Shown here: positions 30,816 through 40,991 of the stretch, one piece after another
Layout of the letters: the number at the start of each line of letters is the position of its first letter
Position numbering within the stretch: the stretch's first letter is position 1
Assembly (NCBI RefSeq): GCF_017916455.1
Contig: NZ_JAFMSY010000005.1
Span: forward strand, 62,001 to 126,000
DNA: 64,000 nucleotides
From: Nocardioides xinjiangensis
GTDB taxonomy: Bacteria; Actinomycetota; Actinomycetes; Propionibacteriales; Nocardioidaceae
Direction: 5' to 3'
Notes under the pieces: model-generated
The model's database searches: none
Told to the model about the DNA's origin: nothing
What the model saw: the letters and a program-made list of their open reading frames with translations, nothing else
Position numbers and translations under genes: made by a program

Positions 30816-32028
30816 CTCGCCACCGCGACGACGGGGCCGTGCGCCGCAGGTAGACGTCCGAGGCGCGTGCCACGAGCGGGTGCCGGTCGGCGTGGTGGAC
30901 GGCCTGCTTGCGCAGCCAGAAGCCGCCGGCCCGGACCTGGCTGCTGAGCACCTCGGCGGGTGTCGGCAACCGGCCCTCGCGATCGACGAACGCGCGCCGG
31001 TAGCGGCGGAACAACCGCCCGTGGTCCAGGGCCAGCGACACCAGCGCGGCCTCGGACGCGGCGAGCAGCTCGGCGTCGGTCACGTCGTCGAGGGCGCGGC
31101 CGGGGGCGACGACCTCGGGCGGCACGAGGTCGGCCAGGTCGCCGTGCACCGGGACCTCGCGGAGTTCGAGCTCCTCCACCAGCCGCTGGCCGTACGACCT
31201 CGCCCACGGCAGGTGCTCCGGCGGCAGCTCGAGTGGGCGTGCCGTGCTGCCGGCGAGGCGGGAGCGGATGCCGGCCTCGATCACGAACCGGTGCTGCGCG
31301 GCGTTGAAGCGCTCGCCCACCGCCTCGTTGAGGCGGCGCACCACCTCGAGCTCGGCCGCTCCCAGCGACACGTTGCGGAGGTCCTGCTGCTCGCCGGGCC
31401 AACCGGCGGGCAGGTGCACCGCGTCGGCGAAGCGCGCCAGCAGGACGGCACCCGGCGTGCCGCGCGGCGGCACGGTGACCAGCCGGACCCGCTCGGCGGG
31501 CACGACCGACCCCCACGTGTCGAGGACGCGGAGCAGGTCGTGGCGCCAGTGGAACGACACGCCATCGCCCGGCGGCGCACCCTCCTGCCCCCGCACCGAG
31601 GCCACGAACTCCGCCCAGCTCGTGGTGCCGCCGTTGACGATCGTCTGCTGCCAGGCCGAGACCAGGGTCCGCGCCATGTCGCGGGCGCCGACCACGACGT
31701 GCACCTCGTCTCCGGCGAGCGCGCGCACCAGCCGACGCGCCTGCCGTGGCCGCGCCAGCGACAGCTCTTCCTCGGAGACCACCACGGTCGGACCGTCGTG
31801 GGCCGACACCAGGTCAACCAGCCGGCCCAGCGCCCCTGCGGACTCGCCGCGCAGCTCGCCGCCCACCCGCTGGCCGAGCAGGTCGTAGGCCGCGAGGCGC
31901 TGGGCACGGTGGCCCCCCGGGAAGAGCACCCCCGCGGCCGCGAGCTGGTCGGCCGTGGCCGCGAGGGCCCCCTGGATCGTGGTCGTCCCCGTCTTGTAGA
32001 GACCGACGTGGAGGAAGACGTCTGCCAT
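30661..32028 (-). CDS. Sulfotransferase-like P-loop protein with extended C-terminus
   Basis: The product has 455 residues from ATG 32028. The 5'-PSB-like PAPS-binding loop is at the N-terminus (VFLHVGLYKTGTTTIQGAL). A later VVVGARDMARTLVSAWQQTI resembles the 3'-phosphate loop (R...S) of sulfotransferases. The acceptor is unknown. The last 60 or so residues (after YLRRTAPSSRW) are Arg/Pro/Gly-rich and are simply the antisense of the GH16 gene, so the original stop was probably lost. TAGCGT (32036-32041) lies 7 nt before the start, supporting 32028 over a longer frame. Confidence 0.8.
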   Translation of the reverse strand: MADVFLHVGLYKTGTTTIQGALAATADQLAAAGVLFPGGHRAQRLAAYDLLGQRVGGELRGESAGALGRLVDLVSAHDGPTVVVSEEELSLARPRQARRLVRALAGDEVHVVVGARDMARTLVSAWQQTIVNGGTTSWAEFVASVRGQEGAPPGDGVSFHWRHDLLRVLDTWGSVVPAERVRLVTVPPRGTPGAVLLARFADAVHLPAGWPGEQQDLRNVSLGAAELEVVRRLNEAVGERFNAAQHRFVIEAGIRSRLAGSTARPLELPPEHLPWARSYGQRLVEELELREVPVHGDLADLVPPEVVAPGRALDDVTDAELLAASEAALVSLALDHGRLFRRYRRAFVDREGRLPTPAEVLSSQVRAGGFWLRKQAVHHADRHPLVARASDVYLRRTAPSSRWRATTRRRGRRPVAAPGGRRRRTTTPGSRRPRPSAGAGTSAGAGSVVPPPRRR

Positions 32029-32035
32029 GGCGACG

Positions 32036-32041
32036 ACGCTA
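32036..32041 (-). promoter_or_regulatory. Probable -10 box of the sulfotransferase-like gene
   Basis: On the minus strand TAGCGT ends 7 nt before the ATG at 32028. No Shine-Dalgarno sequence was seen. Confidence 0.5.
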
Positions 32042-32163
32042 GGAACGCGAGCCGGCCCGCACATGGGCCCGGTGTCCCGGCCCTCCGGGAACGTCGGGCA
32101 ACCGGGCCGGGACGGTGACCTATCCCATAGCCGGCGGCAGTGACCCTCGCCACGCCGCGGGCC

Positions 32164-32169
32164 TATCCT
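32164..32169 (+). promoter_or_regulatory. Probable -10 box of the mutA-mutB-meaB operon
   Basis: TATCCT ends 7 nt before the mutA ATG at 32177, in a region with no ribosome-binding site. No cobalamin riboswitch blocks were found in the upstream 148 bp. Confidence 0.5.
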
Positions 32170-32176
32170 GCGCTAC

Positions 32177-34012
32177 ATGACGGACCCGGACGGCGGCCCC
32201 GACGCCGACCTCGACGGCAGGCTCGAGGGCGGCCTCGACGAGCCCGCGGAGCTGCAGCCCGCCGCGGGCACGTTGCGGCTCGTCGGCGACGGCGACGCCT
32301 ACGACGTCTCGGCGTGGGAGGCGGCCGCCGCCGCGGTCCTGCGCAAGGCGCGGCGGCTCGGCGACGACGCCCCCGACTCCGAGGTCTGGGCGGCGCTCAC
32401 CCGGACGACGCTCGACGGCATCGCGGTCCCGCCGATCGGCCAGCCGGCCGACCTCGACCGCCTCACCACCGCCGGGCGCCCGCAGCGCGTGGGCGCGTGG
32501 GACGTGCGCACGCCGCTCGTCGGGGACGACGCGGCCGCGGTCAACGAGGCGGCCCTGGTCGACCTGGACAACGGCGCCACCTCGCTCCACCTCGACCTCG
32601 CCCGGACCGTCGACCTGTCCGCCGCGCTCGACGGCGTGCTGCTCGACCTCGCCGCGGTGAGCCTGGAGCGGCCCGACGCCGAGCAGTCCGAGGCGCTCGC
32701 GCGACTGCTGGACGCCGTTCCCGGCGACCCCCACCCGGGCACGAACCTCTCCGCGGACCCCGCCACCGCCGAGGTGTTCGGCCACCGGGTCGCCGACGAC
32801 GGCCGGGGCCCCTTCGAGTCCTTCGTCGAGACCGTGCGCCGCGCACAGCGGCTGGGCGTGCTCGGGGCGGTCGTCGACGGCACCGCCCTGCACGACCGGG
32901 GCGCCAGCGACGGGCAGGAGCTGGGCTGGACGATGGCCGTCGGCGTGCACTACCTGCGGGTGCTGACCCGGGCCGGGTTCCCCGTCGACGAGGCGGCCTC
33001 CCTGCTGGAGTTCCGCTACGCCGCCACCGACGAGCAGCTCCCGACGATCGCCAAGCTTCGCGCGGCCCGCCGGCTGTGGGCGCGCGTGCTCGAGGCGAGT
33101 GGCGCCGACCACGTGCCGCAGCGGCAGCACGTGGTCACGAGCCGCCCGATGATGGGCAGGTACGACCCCTGGGTGAACATGCTGCGCACCACCGTCGCCG
33201 CCTTCGCCGCCGGCGTCGGCGGGGCCGACGCGATCACCGTCGTCCCCTTCGACGAGCGCCTCGGCCGGCCCGACGCCTTCGGCCGCCGGATCGCCCGCAA
33301 CACCTCCGCCCTCCTCATCGAGGAGTCCCACGTGGCCGCCGTGGCCGACCCCGCCGGCGGCTCCTACGCCGTCGAGCGGCTCACCGACGACCTCGCCGTC
33401 GCCGGGTGGGCCGAGCTCGGCCGGATCGAGGCCGACGGCGGGTACGGCGAGCAGGCCGCGGCCGGCGTGCGGGAGCGGGTCCGTGCCGTCAGCGCCGAGC
33501 GGGCCCGCGGCATCGCGGACCGCTCGCGCCCCCTGACCGGCATCTCGGAGTTCCCGAACCTCGCCGAGGTGCTGCCCGAGCGCCCGCCGCGGCGCGTGCG
33601 CCCGGTGGAGCACTACGCGGCGCCCTACGAGGAGATGCGCGCCGCTCCGGCCGCCCGCCCGGTCTTCCTCGCGACCATGGGTCCCGTCGCGGCGCACACC
33701 GCTCGCGCCACCTTCGCGACGAACCTGTTCGCCGCAGGGGGGGTCGCCGTCGAGGCGGCCGGTGCCACCACCGACACCGCCTCCGTGGTCGCGGCCTACG
33801 CGGGCCAGAGCGTCGTCTGCCTCGCCGGCACCGACGCGGCCTACGCGGAGTGGGGCGCCGACCTCGTCGCCGCGCTGCGGGCGGCAGGGGCGTCGTACGT
33901 CGTGCTGGCCGGTAGGCCGGGGGAGCGGACCGTGACCGACGTCGACGACTCGTGCGCCATGGGGGTCGACGCGCTCGCCTTCCTCGGCCGGGTCCGGAAG
34001 GAGCTGTCGTGA
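32177..34012 (+). CDS. mutA: Methylmalonyl-CoA mutase small subunit
   Basis: Non-catalytic, structural subunit of the heterodimeric B12 enzyme that interconverts methylmalonyl-CoA and succinyl-CoA. The product has 611 residues. The TIM-barrel half contains [57 protein letters not shown] and [11 protein letters not shown]. The C-terminal cobalamin-fold domain lacks the DxHxxG histidine motif, as expected for MutA. It is first of mutA-mutB-meaB. Its stop overlaps the mutB start (GTGA). Confidence 0.96.
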   Translation: MTDPDGGPDADLDGRLEGGLDEPAELQPAAGTLRLVGDGDAYDVSAWEAAAAAVLRKARRLGDDAPDSEVWAALTRTTLDGIAVPPIGQPADLDRLTTAGRPQRVGAWDVRTPLVGDDAAAVNEAALVDLDNGATSLHLDLARTVDLSAALDGVLLDLAAVSLERPDAEQSEALARLLDAVPGDPHPGTNLSADPATAEVFGHRVADDGRGPFESFVETVRRAQRLGVLGAVVDGTALHDRGASDGQELGWTMAVGVHYLRVLTRAGFPVDEAASLLEFRYAATDEQLPTIAKLRAARRLWARVLEASGADHVPQRQHVVTSRPMMGRYDPWVNMLRTTVAAFAAGVGGADAITVVPFDERLGRPDAFGRRIARNTSALLIEESHVAAVADPAGGSYAVERLTDDLAVAGWAELGRIEADGGYGEQAAAGVRERVRAVSAERARGIADRSRPLTGISEFPNLAEVLPERPPRRVRPVEHYAAPYEEMRAAPAARPVFLATMGPVAAHTARATFATNLFAAGGVAVEAAGATTDTASVVAAYAGQSVVCLAGTDAAYAEWGADLVAALRAAGASYVVLAGRPGERTVTDVDDSCAMGVDALAFLGRVRKELS

Positions 34013-36177
34013 GCATCCCGGAGAACTTCGCCGAGGTGGACCTCCGGTCCGACGCCCCGCCGGCGGCCGGCGCCGTCGACGCGGAGCCGTGGAGCAGCCC
34101 GGAGGGCATCGACGTGCTGCCGGTCTACGGGCCCGAGCACCTCGAGGGCCTCGACGCGTTGGACACCTGGCCCGGCCTGGCGCCGTTCCTGCGCGGGCCC
34201 TACCCGACCATGTACACCACCCAGCCGTGGACGATCCGGCAGTACGCCGGGTTCTCGACCGCCGAGGAGTCCAACGCGTTCTACCGCCGCAACCTCGCGG
34301 CCGGCCAGAAGGGCCTGAGCGTCGCCTTCGACCTCGCCACCCACCGCGGCTACGACTCCGACCACCCGCGGGTGCGCGGCGACGTCGGCATGGCGGGCGT
34401 GGCCATCGACTCGATCTACGACACCCGCACCCTCTTCGACGGCATCCCGCTCGACGAGATGTCGGTGTCGATGACGATGAACGGCGCGGTGCTGCCGGTG
34501 CTCGCGCTCTACATCGCGGCGGCCGAGGAGCAGGGAGTCAGGCCCGAACAGCTCGCGGGGACCATCCAGAACGACATCCTCAAGGAGTTCATGGTCCGCA
34601 ACACCTACATCTACCCGCCGGCGCCGAGCATGCGGATCATCAGCGACATCTTCGCCTACACCTCGCAGCGGATGCCGCGCTTCAACTCGATCTCGATTTC
34701 CGGCTACCACATCCAGGAAGCAGGGGCGACCGCCGACCTCGAGCTCGCCTACACCCTCGCCGACGGCGTGGAGTACATCCGCGCCGGGCTCGGGACGGGG
34801 ATGACGATCGACCAGTTCGCGCCGCGGCTGTCGTTCTTCTGGGCCATCGGGATGAACTTCTTCATGGAGGTCGCGAAGCTGCGCGCCGCCCGCGCGCTGT
34901 GGGCCCGCCTGGTCGACGACTTCGAGCCGCAGAACCCCAGGTCGCGCTCGCTCCGCACGCACAGCCAGACCTCCGGCTGGTCGCTGACCGCGCAGGACGT
35001 CTTCAACAACGTCGGCCGCACCTGCATCGAGGCGATGGCCTCGACCCAGGGCCACACGCAGTCGCTGCACACCAACGCGCTCGACGAGGCCATCGCCCTG
35101 CCGACGGACTTCTCCGCGCGCATCGCCCGCAACACCCAGCTGCTGCTGCAGCAGGAGAGCGGCACCACGCAGGTGATCGACCCGTGGGCCGGCTCCTACT
35201 ACGTCGAGAAGCTCACCCACGACCTCGCGGAGCGCGCCTGGGCGCACATCCAGGAGGCCGAGCGCGCCGGCGGCATGGCCGCCGCCATCGAGCAGGGCAT
35301 CCCGAAGATGCGCATCGAGGAGGCCGCCGCCCGCACCCAGGCGCGCATCGACGCAGGCGTGCAGAAGGTCATCGGCGTCAACACCTATCGCCTCGCCGCC
35401 GAGGACCGGCTCGACGTGCTGCGCGTGGACAACGACGACGTCTACCGGCAGCAGGTCGCCAAGCTGGAGCGGCTGCGTGCCGAGCGCGACGACGACGCCG
35501 TACGCCGCTCGCTCGAGGCGCTGACCGCCAGCGCCGAGCGCGGTCCGGTCGGCGGCGGCTCCCTCGAGGGCAACCTCCTCGCGCTCGCCGTCGACGCCGC
35601 TCGCGCCAAGGCCACGGTCGGTGAGATCTCCGACGCGCTGGAGAAGGTCTACGGCCGCCACCAGGCGGTGATCCGTACGATCAGCGGCGTGTACCGCGAG
35701 GAGGCAGGGGCCCCGGAGGGCTCCGCCGTCGCCGCCGTGCTGGCCGCGACGGAGGAGTTCGAGGCCGAGGAGGGTCGCCGCCCGCGCATCCTCGTCGCGA
35801 AGATGGGCCAGGACGGCCACGACCGCGGCCAGAAGGTCGTGGTCACCGCCTTCGCCGACCTGGGTTTCGACGTCGACGTGGGGCCGTTGTTCTCCACGCC
35901 CGAGGAGGTCGCCCAGCAGGCGATCGACGCCGACGTGCACATCGTCGGCGTCTCGTCGCTGGCCGCCGGCCACCTCACCCTCCTGCCTGCGCTCAAGCAG
36001 GCGCTGGCCGACCAGGGCCGGCCCGACATCATGGTCGTCATCGGCGGCGTCATCCCGCCCGACGACGTGCCGGTGCTGAAGGAGATGGGCGCGGCGGCGG
36101 TGTTCCTGCCGGGCACCGTCATCGCGGAGTCCGCGCTCGACCTGCTGACGCGGCTGCGGGACGAGCACTCCGCCTGA
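34009..36177 (+). CDS. mutB: Methylmalonyl-CoA mutase large (catalytic) subunit
   Basis: Adenosylcobalamin-dependent catalytic subunit linking propionyl-CoA metabolism to the TCA cycle. The product has 722 residues. Substrate barrel motifs are [40 protein letters not shown] and [16 protein letters not shown]. The cobalamin domain carries the base-off DxHxxG motif DGHDRG at about residues 602-607. The GTG start at 34009 overlaps the mutA stop. A longer frame to 33952 lies inside mutA and is rejected. The stop overlaps meaB (TGATG). Confidence 0.97.
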   Translation: MSIPENFAEVDLRSDAPPAAGAVDAEPWSSPEGIDVLPVYGPEHLEGLDALDTWPGLAPFLRGPYPTMYTTQPWTIRQYAGFSTAEESNAFYRRNLAAGQKGLSVAFDLATHRGYDSDHPRVRGDVGMAGVAIDSIYDTRTLFDGIPLDEMSVSMTMNGAVLPVLALYIAAAEEQGVRPEQLAGTIQNDILKEFMVRNTYIYPPAPSMRIISDIFAYTSQRMPRFNSISISGYHIQEAGATADLELAYTLADGVEYIRAGLGTGMTIDQFAPRLSFFWAIGMNFFMEVAKLRAARALWARLVDDFEPQNPRSRSLRTHSQTSGWSLTAQDVFNNVGRTCIEAMASTQGHTQSLHTNALDEAIALPTDFSARIARNTQLLLQQESGTTQVIDPWAGSYYVEKLTHDLAERAWAHIQEAERAGGMAAAIEQGIPKMRIEEAAARTQARIDAGVQKVIGVNTYRLAAEDRLDVLRVDNDDVYRQQVAKLERLRAERDDDAVRRSLEALTASAERGPVGGGSLEGNLLALAVDAARAKATVGEISDALEKVYGRHQAVIRTISGVYREEAGAPEGSAVAAVLAATEEFEAEEGRRPRILVAKMGQDGHDRGQKVVVTAFADLGFDVDVGPLFSTPEEVAQQAIDADVHIVGVSSLAAGHLTLLPALKQALADQGRPDIMVVIGGVIPPDDVPVLKEMGAAAVFLPGTVIAESALDLLTRLRDEHSA

Positions 36178-37166
36178 TGGCCCGGCCCGTGGACGTGGCG
36201 GCGCTGGTCGAGGGTGTCCGCCTCGGCCGGCGGGCGGACGTCTCGCGCGCCATCACCCTGGTCGAGTCCTCGCGCGTCGAGCACCGCGCCGCCGCGCGCG
36301 AGCTGCTCACCGAGCTCGCCGCGACCGGACTCCCGCCGGCGACCCGGGTGGGCGTCTCCGGGGTCCCCGGAGTGGGCAAGTCGACCTTCATCGAGGGCCT
36401 CGGCACCCGGCTGACGGCGGCGGGGCACCGCGTCGGCGTCCTCGCCGTGGACCCGTCGTCGGTGCGCACCGGCGGCTCCGTGCTCGGTGACAAGACCCGG
36501 ATGGCCGCGCTGTCGGTCGACCCGTCGGCGTTCATCCGGCCCTCGCCCTCGGCCGGCACGCTCGGCGGCGTCGCGCGCGCGACGGCCCAGGCGATGCTGG
36601 TGCTCGAGGCCGCCGGCTACGACGTGGTGCTGGTCGAGACGGTCGGCGTCGGCCAGTCGGAGGTCACCGTCGCCGGCATGGTCGACACCTTCCTGCTCCT
36701 CACGATCGCGCGCACCGGTGACCAGCTCCAGGGCATCAAGAAGGGCATCCTCGAGATCGCCGACGTAGTCGCGGTCAACAAGGCCGACGGCGACCACGAG
36801 GCGGACGCCCGGGTCGCCGCGCGCGAGCTCGCCGGGGCCCTGCGACTGGTGCGCGGCCATGCCGAGTGGGCGCCTTCGGTCGTCACCTGCTCCGGCCTCA
36901 CGGGGGCCGGCATCGACGACGTGTGGCAGCGCGTCGGAGCCCACCGCGACCACCTCGGGGCCGACGGCCTGGCCCGCAAGCGGGCGGGGCAGCAGCTCGA
37001 CTTCACGTGGGCGCTGGTGCGCGACGAGCTCGACCAGCGGCTGCGGTCCTCGCCCGGCGTCGCGGCCGTGCGCGACGACGTACGGCAGGCGGTGCTGTCC
37101 GGCGAGCTCCCGGCGCCGCTGGCCGCGGACCGGATCCTGGCCGCCTTCGACGGGGCCGGCACCTAG
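36177..37166 (+). CDS. meaB: Methylmalonyl-CoA mutase chaperone GTPase MeaB/ArgK
   Basis: G3E-family P-loop GTPase that protects and reloads the cobalamin of MutAB. The product has 329 residues. Walker A GVPGVGKST is at 62-70. Other motifs are VLAVDPSSVRTGGSVLGDKTRM, the switch/Walker B region VLVETVGVGQSEV, and the base-specificity NKADGD. The ATG overlaps the mutB stop, so all three genes are translated as one coupled unit. Its own stop TAG (37164-37166) is part of a TAGACT box before the next gene. Confidence 0.96.
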   Translation: MARPVDVAALVEGVRLGRRADVSRAITLVESSRVEHRAAARELLTELAATGLPPATRVGVSGVPGVGKSTFIEGLGTRLTAAGHRVGVLAVDPSSVRTGGSVLGDKTRMAALSVDPSAFIRPSPSAGTLGGVARATAQAMLVLEAAGYDVVLVETVGVGQSEVTVAGMVDTFLLLTIARTGDQLQGIKKGILEIADVVAVNKADGDHEADARVAARELAGALRLVRGHAEWAPSVVTCSGLTGAGIDDVWQRVGAHRDHLGADGLARKRAGQQLDFTWALVRDELDQRLRSSPGVAAVRDDVRQAVLSGELPAPLAADRILAAFDGAGT

Positions 37167-37178
37167 ACTGGGTCGGTC

Positions 37179-38366
37179 ATGCCGAATCAGCTCCCCGCCA
37201 CGTCCGTCATCGCCGAGACCGTCGACAAGTACGCCGACGAGCTCGTCGCGCTCCGCCGCGACCTCCACGCCCACCCGGAGCTGAGCTGGGCCGAGGAGCG
37301 CACCTCCGACGTGGTGGTGTCCGCGCTGGAGGGCGCCGGCTGGGCGATCACCCGGCCCGAGGGCGGCGGCGTGCTCGCCGAGATCGGCCACGACGGCCCG
37401 CTCGTGGCGCTGCGCGCCGACCTCGACGCGCTGCCGGTCGACGACCTGATCTCCGACCCGTGGCGGAGCACCAACCCCGGAGTGGCCCACGCCTGCGGGC
37501 ACGACGTCCACACCGCCGGCCTCGTCGGCGCGGGGCTCGCGCTGGCGGAGGTGGCGACCCGCGGGCTGCTGACGGGCCGCGTCCGGCTGCTGTTCCAGCC
37601 GGCCGAGGAGGTCATGCCCGGCGGCGCGCTGCACCTGATCTCCTCCGGCGCGCTGGAGGGCGTGTCGCACGTCTTCGGCCTGCACTGCGACCCGAGCCTG
37701 GACGTCGGCCGGGTCGGCCTCCGCGAGGGCCCCCTCACCGGTGCCGCCGACGCGCTCACCGTGCGGCTCATCGGCAAGGGCGGGCACACCTCGCGCCCGC
37801 ACCTCACCGAGGACCTCACCTTCGCGCTCGGCAAGGTGATCACCGAGCTCCCCGCGATCCTCAGCCGCCGCCTGGACCCCCGCGCCGGCGTCAGCGTGGT
37901 GTGGGGCATGGTCCGGGCGGGCTCGGCCCACAACGTCATCCCGCACGGCGGTGTCGTCGCGGGCACCGTCCGGATGCTCGACGCTGTCGCGTGGGCCGAC
38001 GCTGAGCACCTCATCCGCCAGCTGATCACCTCGATCGTCGCGCCCTACAGCGTGACCGCCGAGGTGACCTACCAGCGGGGCGTGCCGCCGGTGGTCAACC
38101 ACCCGGTCTCGACGTCGCTGCTCGGCATCGGGGTGGAGAACGTCCTCGGGCCGCACGGCCACGTCTCGACGCTCCAGAGCCTCGGCGGCGAGGACTTCGG
38201 CTGGTACCTCGACTCGGTCCCCGGCGCGATGGCCCGCCTCGGCACGCGCACGCCCGGCGGCCCGACGTACGACCTGCACCAGGGCAACCTGCGCGTCGAC
38301 GAGGCGGCCACCGGGATCGCGGCGCGGGTGCTCGCCGAGGCGGCGGTGACGGCCCTCAGCGTCTGA
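37179..38366 (+). CDS. M20D-family amidohydrolase (amino-acid amide/hippurate type)
   Basis: The product has 395 residues and is a zinc-dependent peptidase-fold amidase. Conserved features are LRRDLHAHPELSWAEERT, RADLDALPVDD, the metal-binding HACGHDVHTA, and FQPAEEVMPGGALHLI, followed by the dimerisation domain (RLIGKGGHTSRPH) and GGEDFGWYL near the C-terminus. Known relatives cleave N-acyl amino acids, aromatic amides or indole-acetyl conjugates. The substrate here is not determined. TAGACT at 37164 lies 9 nt upstream of the ATG, so it may have its own promoter separate from the mut operon. Confidence 0.92.
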   Translation: MPNQLPATSVIAETVDKYADELVALRRDLHAHPELSWAEERTSDVVVSALEGAGWAITRPEGGGVLAEIGHDGPLVALRADLDALPVDDLISDPWRSTNPGVAHACGHDVHTAGLVGAGLALAEVATRGLLTGRVRLLFQPAEEVMPGGALHLISSGALEGVSHVFGLHCDPSLDVGRVGLREGPLTGAADALTVRLIGKGGHTSRPHLTEDLTFALGKVITELPAILSRRLDPRAGVSVVWGMVRAGSAHNVIPHGGVVAGTVRMLDAVAWADAEHLIRQLITSIVAPYSVTAEVTYQRGVPPVVNHPVSTSLLGIGVENVLGPHGHVSTLQSLGGEDFGWYLDSVPGAMARLGTRTPGGPTYDLHQGNLRVDEAATGIAARVLAEAAVTALSV

Positions 38367-38374
38367 GGGCCCGG

Positions 38375-39550
38375 TCAGTCGGTCGGCGACGGCGGCTCGT
38401 CGCCGGGCTGCACGAGCGGCAGCCTGAACGTGAAGGTGCTGCCCTCCCCGAGGACGGAGGACACCTCGAGGCGCGCGTCCATGAGGTCGGCGAGCTGGCG
38501 GCAGATGGCCAGGCCGAGCCCGATGCCCTGGTCCTGGCCGGCGTACTGCGGATCGGCCTGCGTGAACGGCTCGAACAGGGCGTGCAGGCGGTCCGGCGCG
38601 ATGCCGATGCCGGAGTCGGTCACGGTGAAGTCCAGCCAGGTGCCGGCGCCGGGTGCCGGCTCGGGCTGCGACGTGACCCGGACGTCGACGGTGCCCTGCT
38701 CGGTGAACTTGATGGCGTTCTGGACGAGGTTGGTCACGACCTGGGTGATGCGCAGGGCGTCGCCCACCGCCGTCGCCGGCACGGACCCGTCCACCTCGAA
38801 GGACGCGACGAGGCCGCGGTCCTCGGCCGAGGGGACGGCCCACTCGGCCACGTCGGCGACCAGGGCGCGCACGTCGAACGGAGCATGCGTCAGCACCGTG
38901 CGGTGGGCCTCCAGGCCCGAGAACTCCAGGATGTCGTTGACCAGGTGCAGCAGCCGCTGGCTGGAGCGGCGCACCATCTGCGCGTAGTGGTCGGGCTCGG
39001 GCTCCAGCTCGGCGTCCAGCAGCAGGTCCGTGGCTCCCACCAGCACGGCCAGGGGAGTGCGGATCTCGTGGCTGACCGTCGCCAGGAACAGGCTCTTGGC
39101 GGCGTTGGCCTCCTCGAGCTCGCGCAGCACCCGCTTCGACTCGGTGATGTCCTCGGTGATGCCGTGCAGGCCGACGACCTCGCCGCAGACCACGACCGGT
39201 ATCGCGGTGCACCGGATGTGGACGACCTCCCCGTCGGCGCGCAGGACCCGGGCCTCCTCGACCTGGGGCTCGCCGGCGAGGGCCCGGTCGAAGCCGGCCT
39301 GGATGATGTGCACGTCGTCGGGGTGGATGACCTCCGAGAAGTGCGTCTGCCTCATCTGCTCGAGGGTGAGGCCGGTCATCGCGAGCGCGCGGGGGTTGGC
39401 GTCGGTGTAGTAGCCGCGGCGGTCCACCGAGTAGGCGGCGTGGGGGTGGTGGGAGAACATCGAGGCGTAGCGCTCGACGCCCTGTGACAGGGCGTTCTCG
39501 CCGAGCGACGCCTTCGCCCGGTCCGCAGGGCCGGGCCGGTCATCGTGCAT
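38375..39550 (-). CDS. PAS-domain sensor histidine kinase (orphan)
   Basis: The product has 391 residues with no membrane helix, so cytoplasmic. A PAS/PAC sensor is at about residues 28-140 (AAYSVDRRGYYTDANPRAL...GLHGITEDITESKRV). HisKA follows with phospho-acceptor His161 in ATVSHEIRTPL. The HATPase domain has the N box VTNLVQNAIKFTEQG, G1 VTDSGIGIAPDRL, F box LFEPFTQAD and G2 GIGLGLAICRQL. There is no receiver domain, and no response regulator gene lies nearby. GGAGGG precedes the ATG. The ligand of the PAS domain is unknown. Confidence 0.93.
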   Translation of the reverse strand: MHDDRPGPADRAKASLGENALSQGVERYASMFSHHPHAAYSVDRRGYYTDANPRALAMTGLTLEQMRQTHFSEVIHPDDVHIIQAGFDRALAGEPQVEEARVLRADGEVVHIRCTAIPVVVCGEVVGLHGITEDITESKRVLRELEEANAAKSLFLATVSHEIRTPLAVLVGATDLLLDAELEPEPDHYAQMVRRSSQRLLHLVNDILEFSGLEAHRTVLTHAPFDVRALVADVAEWAVPSAEDRGLVASFEVDGSVPATAVGDALRITQVVTNLVQNAIKFTEQGTVDVRVTSQPEPAPGAGTWLDFTVTDSGIGIAPDRLHALFEPFTQADPQYAGQDQGIGLGLAICRQLADLMDARLEVSSVLGEGSTFTFRLPLVQPGDEPPSPTD

Positions 39551-39689
39551 CTGAACCCTCCGAGTGTCGGCGCCGCACCGTCCGGCCCGGGCTCCCGTCG
39601 CCGGCCGGCGGCCTCCAGTACAACACGGTGCCCCTTCCCCGGGCGGGGCCCGGGTGGGCCCGGGGTGAGGCTCGGGCCGGGGTGGCGGG

Positions 39690-40991
39690 CTACTGCTGCC
39701 GGTACGGGACGCCGTCCGCCGCGGGCGGTCGCGAGCGGCCGACCAGGCCGGCCACGGCCAGGATGCCGACGAGGTAGGGCAGCATCAGCATGAACTGGCT
39801 CGGCACCGGGGAGCCGATGACGGAGAGCACGCCCTGCAGGTTGGTCGCGAAGCCGAACAGCAGCGCGGCCAGGGTGGCGCGGATGGGGTCCCACTTGCCG
39901 GCGATGACCGCGGCCAGCGCGATGTAGCCCGCACCGCCCGTCATCTCCCGGTTGAACTGGCCCACGGACACGAGCGTGTAGTACGCGCCGCCCGCGCCGG
40001 CGATGGCGCCGGCGAGCAGGAGGGTGCGGTAGCGGGTGCGGTTGACCTTGATGCCGACCGTGTCGGCGGCCTTCGGGTGCTCGCCGACCGCGCGGACCCG
40101 CAGGCCCCAGCGGGTGCGGTAGAGGGCGTAGGCCACGAGCGCGACAACGGCGTAGAGCACGTAGACGAGGGGGGTCTGGCGGAACAGGATCGGCCCGATC
40201 AGGGGGATGTCGCCGAGGACCGGGATGGGCAGGCGGTCGAACCCGTCAGGGGCGTTGAGGCCCTCCGCGTTGGGCGTGAGGACCTGGCGGAAGAGGAAGT
40301 TCGTCAGCCCGACGACCAGCACGTTGAGCACCACGCCGACGATGACCTGGTCGACGAAGTAGGTGATCGCGAAGAGGCCGAGGATCAGCGCCACGAGGGC
40401 ACCGGCCGCCATCGCCGCGAGCAGACCCGCCCACGGCGAGCCGGTCAGCGAGGCGGTGATCGCCGCGGCGAACGCGCCGAGGAGCAGCTGACCCTCGATG
40501 GCGATGTTGACCACGCCCGCGCGCTCACCGAGCACGCCGCCGAGGGCGCCGAAGACGAGCGGCACCGCGAGCGCGACCGCGCCGCCGAGCAGGCTGACCA
40601 TCCGGATGGAGCTGTCGGCGGCCGCCCAGCTGAGGAAGCCGACCATCCAGGCGAGGGCGAAGGCGATCGGGATCCAGGCCGGCTGGCGCAGGTGCGCGAG
40701 CATGCGGCGTACGGCCTCGGCGGTGAGCGCCAGGCAGGCCACGACCATCAGCCAGGCGGTCGGCCCCGAGGGGACGACGATGTCGGGCAGGGCGAAGAAG
40801 TCGCTCTCCGCCGCGAGCTGGAAGGTGGTGCTGCCCGCGTGCGACGAGCGGAGCAGGACGACCGCGAGCAGCGCGGTCAGCACCCCGAGGACCACGGGGA
40901 GCTTGCGCGACCCGCCGCGCGTGGGCGCGACGACGGTGTCGGGCGCGAGACCGCCGCTGTCGGGGGCCGGCTGGTCGGTCACGGTGCTCAC
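39690..40991 (-). CDS. ABC transporter permease, nucleoside (BMP) type, second permease
   Basis: The product has 433 residues and is a membrane subunit of a YufQ/RnsD-like importer. The core begins at VPLVFGALGGVLGERAGVVNIAIEGQLLLGAF, and WGLRVRAVGEHPKAADTVGIKVNRTRY is the cytoplasmic coupling region typical of this family, mirrored in the partner permease. Extra N-terminal helices (LPVVLGVLTALLAVVLL and ACLALTAEAVRRML) extend it beyond the usual 300-320 residues. GTG start at 40991 overlaps the stop of the upstream permease (GTGA). Confidence 0.92.
   Translation of the reverse strand: MSTVTDQPAPDSGGLAPDTVVAPTRGGSRKLPVVLGVLTALLAVVLLRSSHAGSTTFQLAAESDFFALPDIVVPSGPTAWLMVVACLALTAEAVRRMLAHLRQPAWIPIAFALAWMVGFLSWAAADSSIRMVSLLGGAVALAVPLVFGALGGVLGERAGVVNIAIEGQLLLGAFAAAITASLTGSPWAGLLAAMAAGALVALILGLFAITYFVDQVIVGVVLNVLVVGLTNFLFRQVLTPNAEGLNAPDGFDRLPIPVLGDIPLIGPILFRQTPLVYVLYAVVALVAYALYRTRWGLRVRAVGEHPKAADTVGIKVNRTRYRTLLLAGAIAGAGGAYYTLVSVGQFNREMTGGAGYIALAAVIAGKWDPIRATLAALLFGFATNLQGVLSVIGSPVPSQFMLMLPYLVGILAVAGLVGRSRPPAADGVPYRQQ

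Noticed and set aside
32029..32176. Cobalamin riboswitch upstream of the B12-dependent mutA-mutB operon
   Set aside because: No B12-box-like or conserved pairing blocks were found. Only a TATCCT promoter box next to the start is visible.
39637..39665. Hairpin CCCCGGGC...GGCCCGGGG between the kinase and permease genes as a terminator
   Set aside because: It lies upstream of the kinase start and downstream of the permease stop only by chance of strand. The stem is short and imperfect amid GC-rich sequence, so it is not supported strongly enough.
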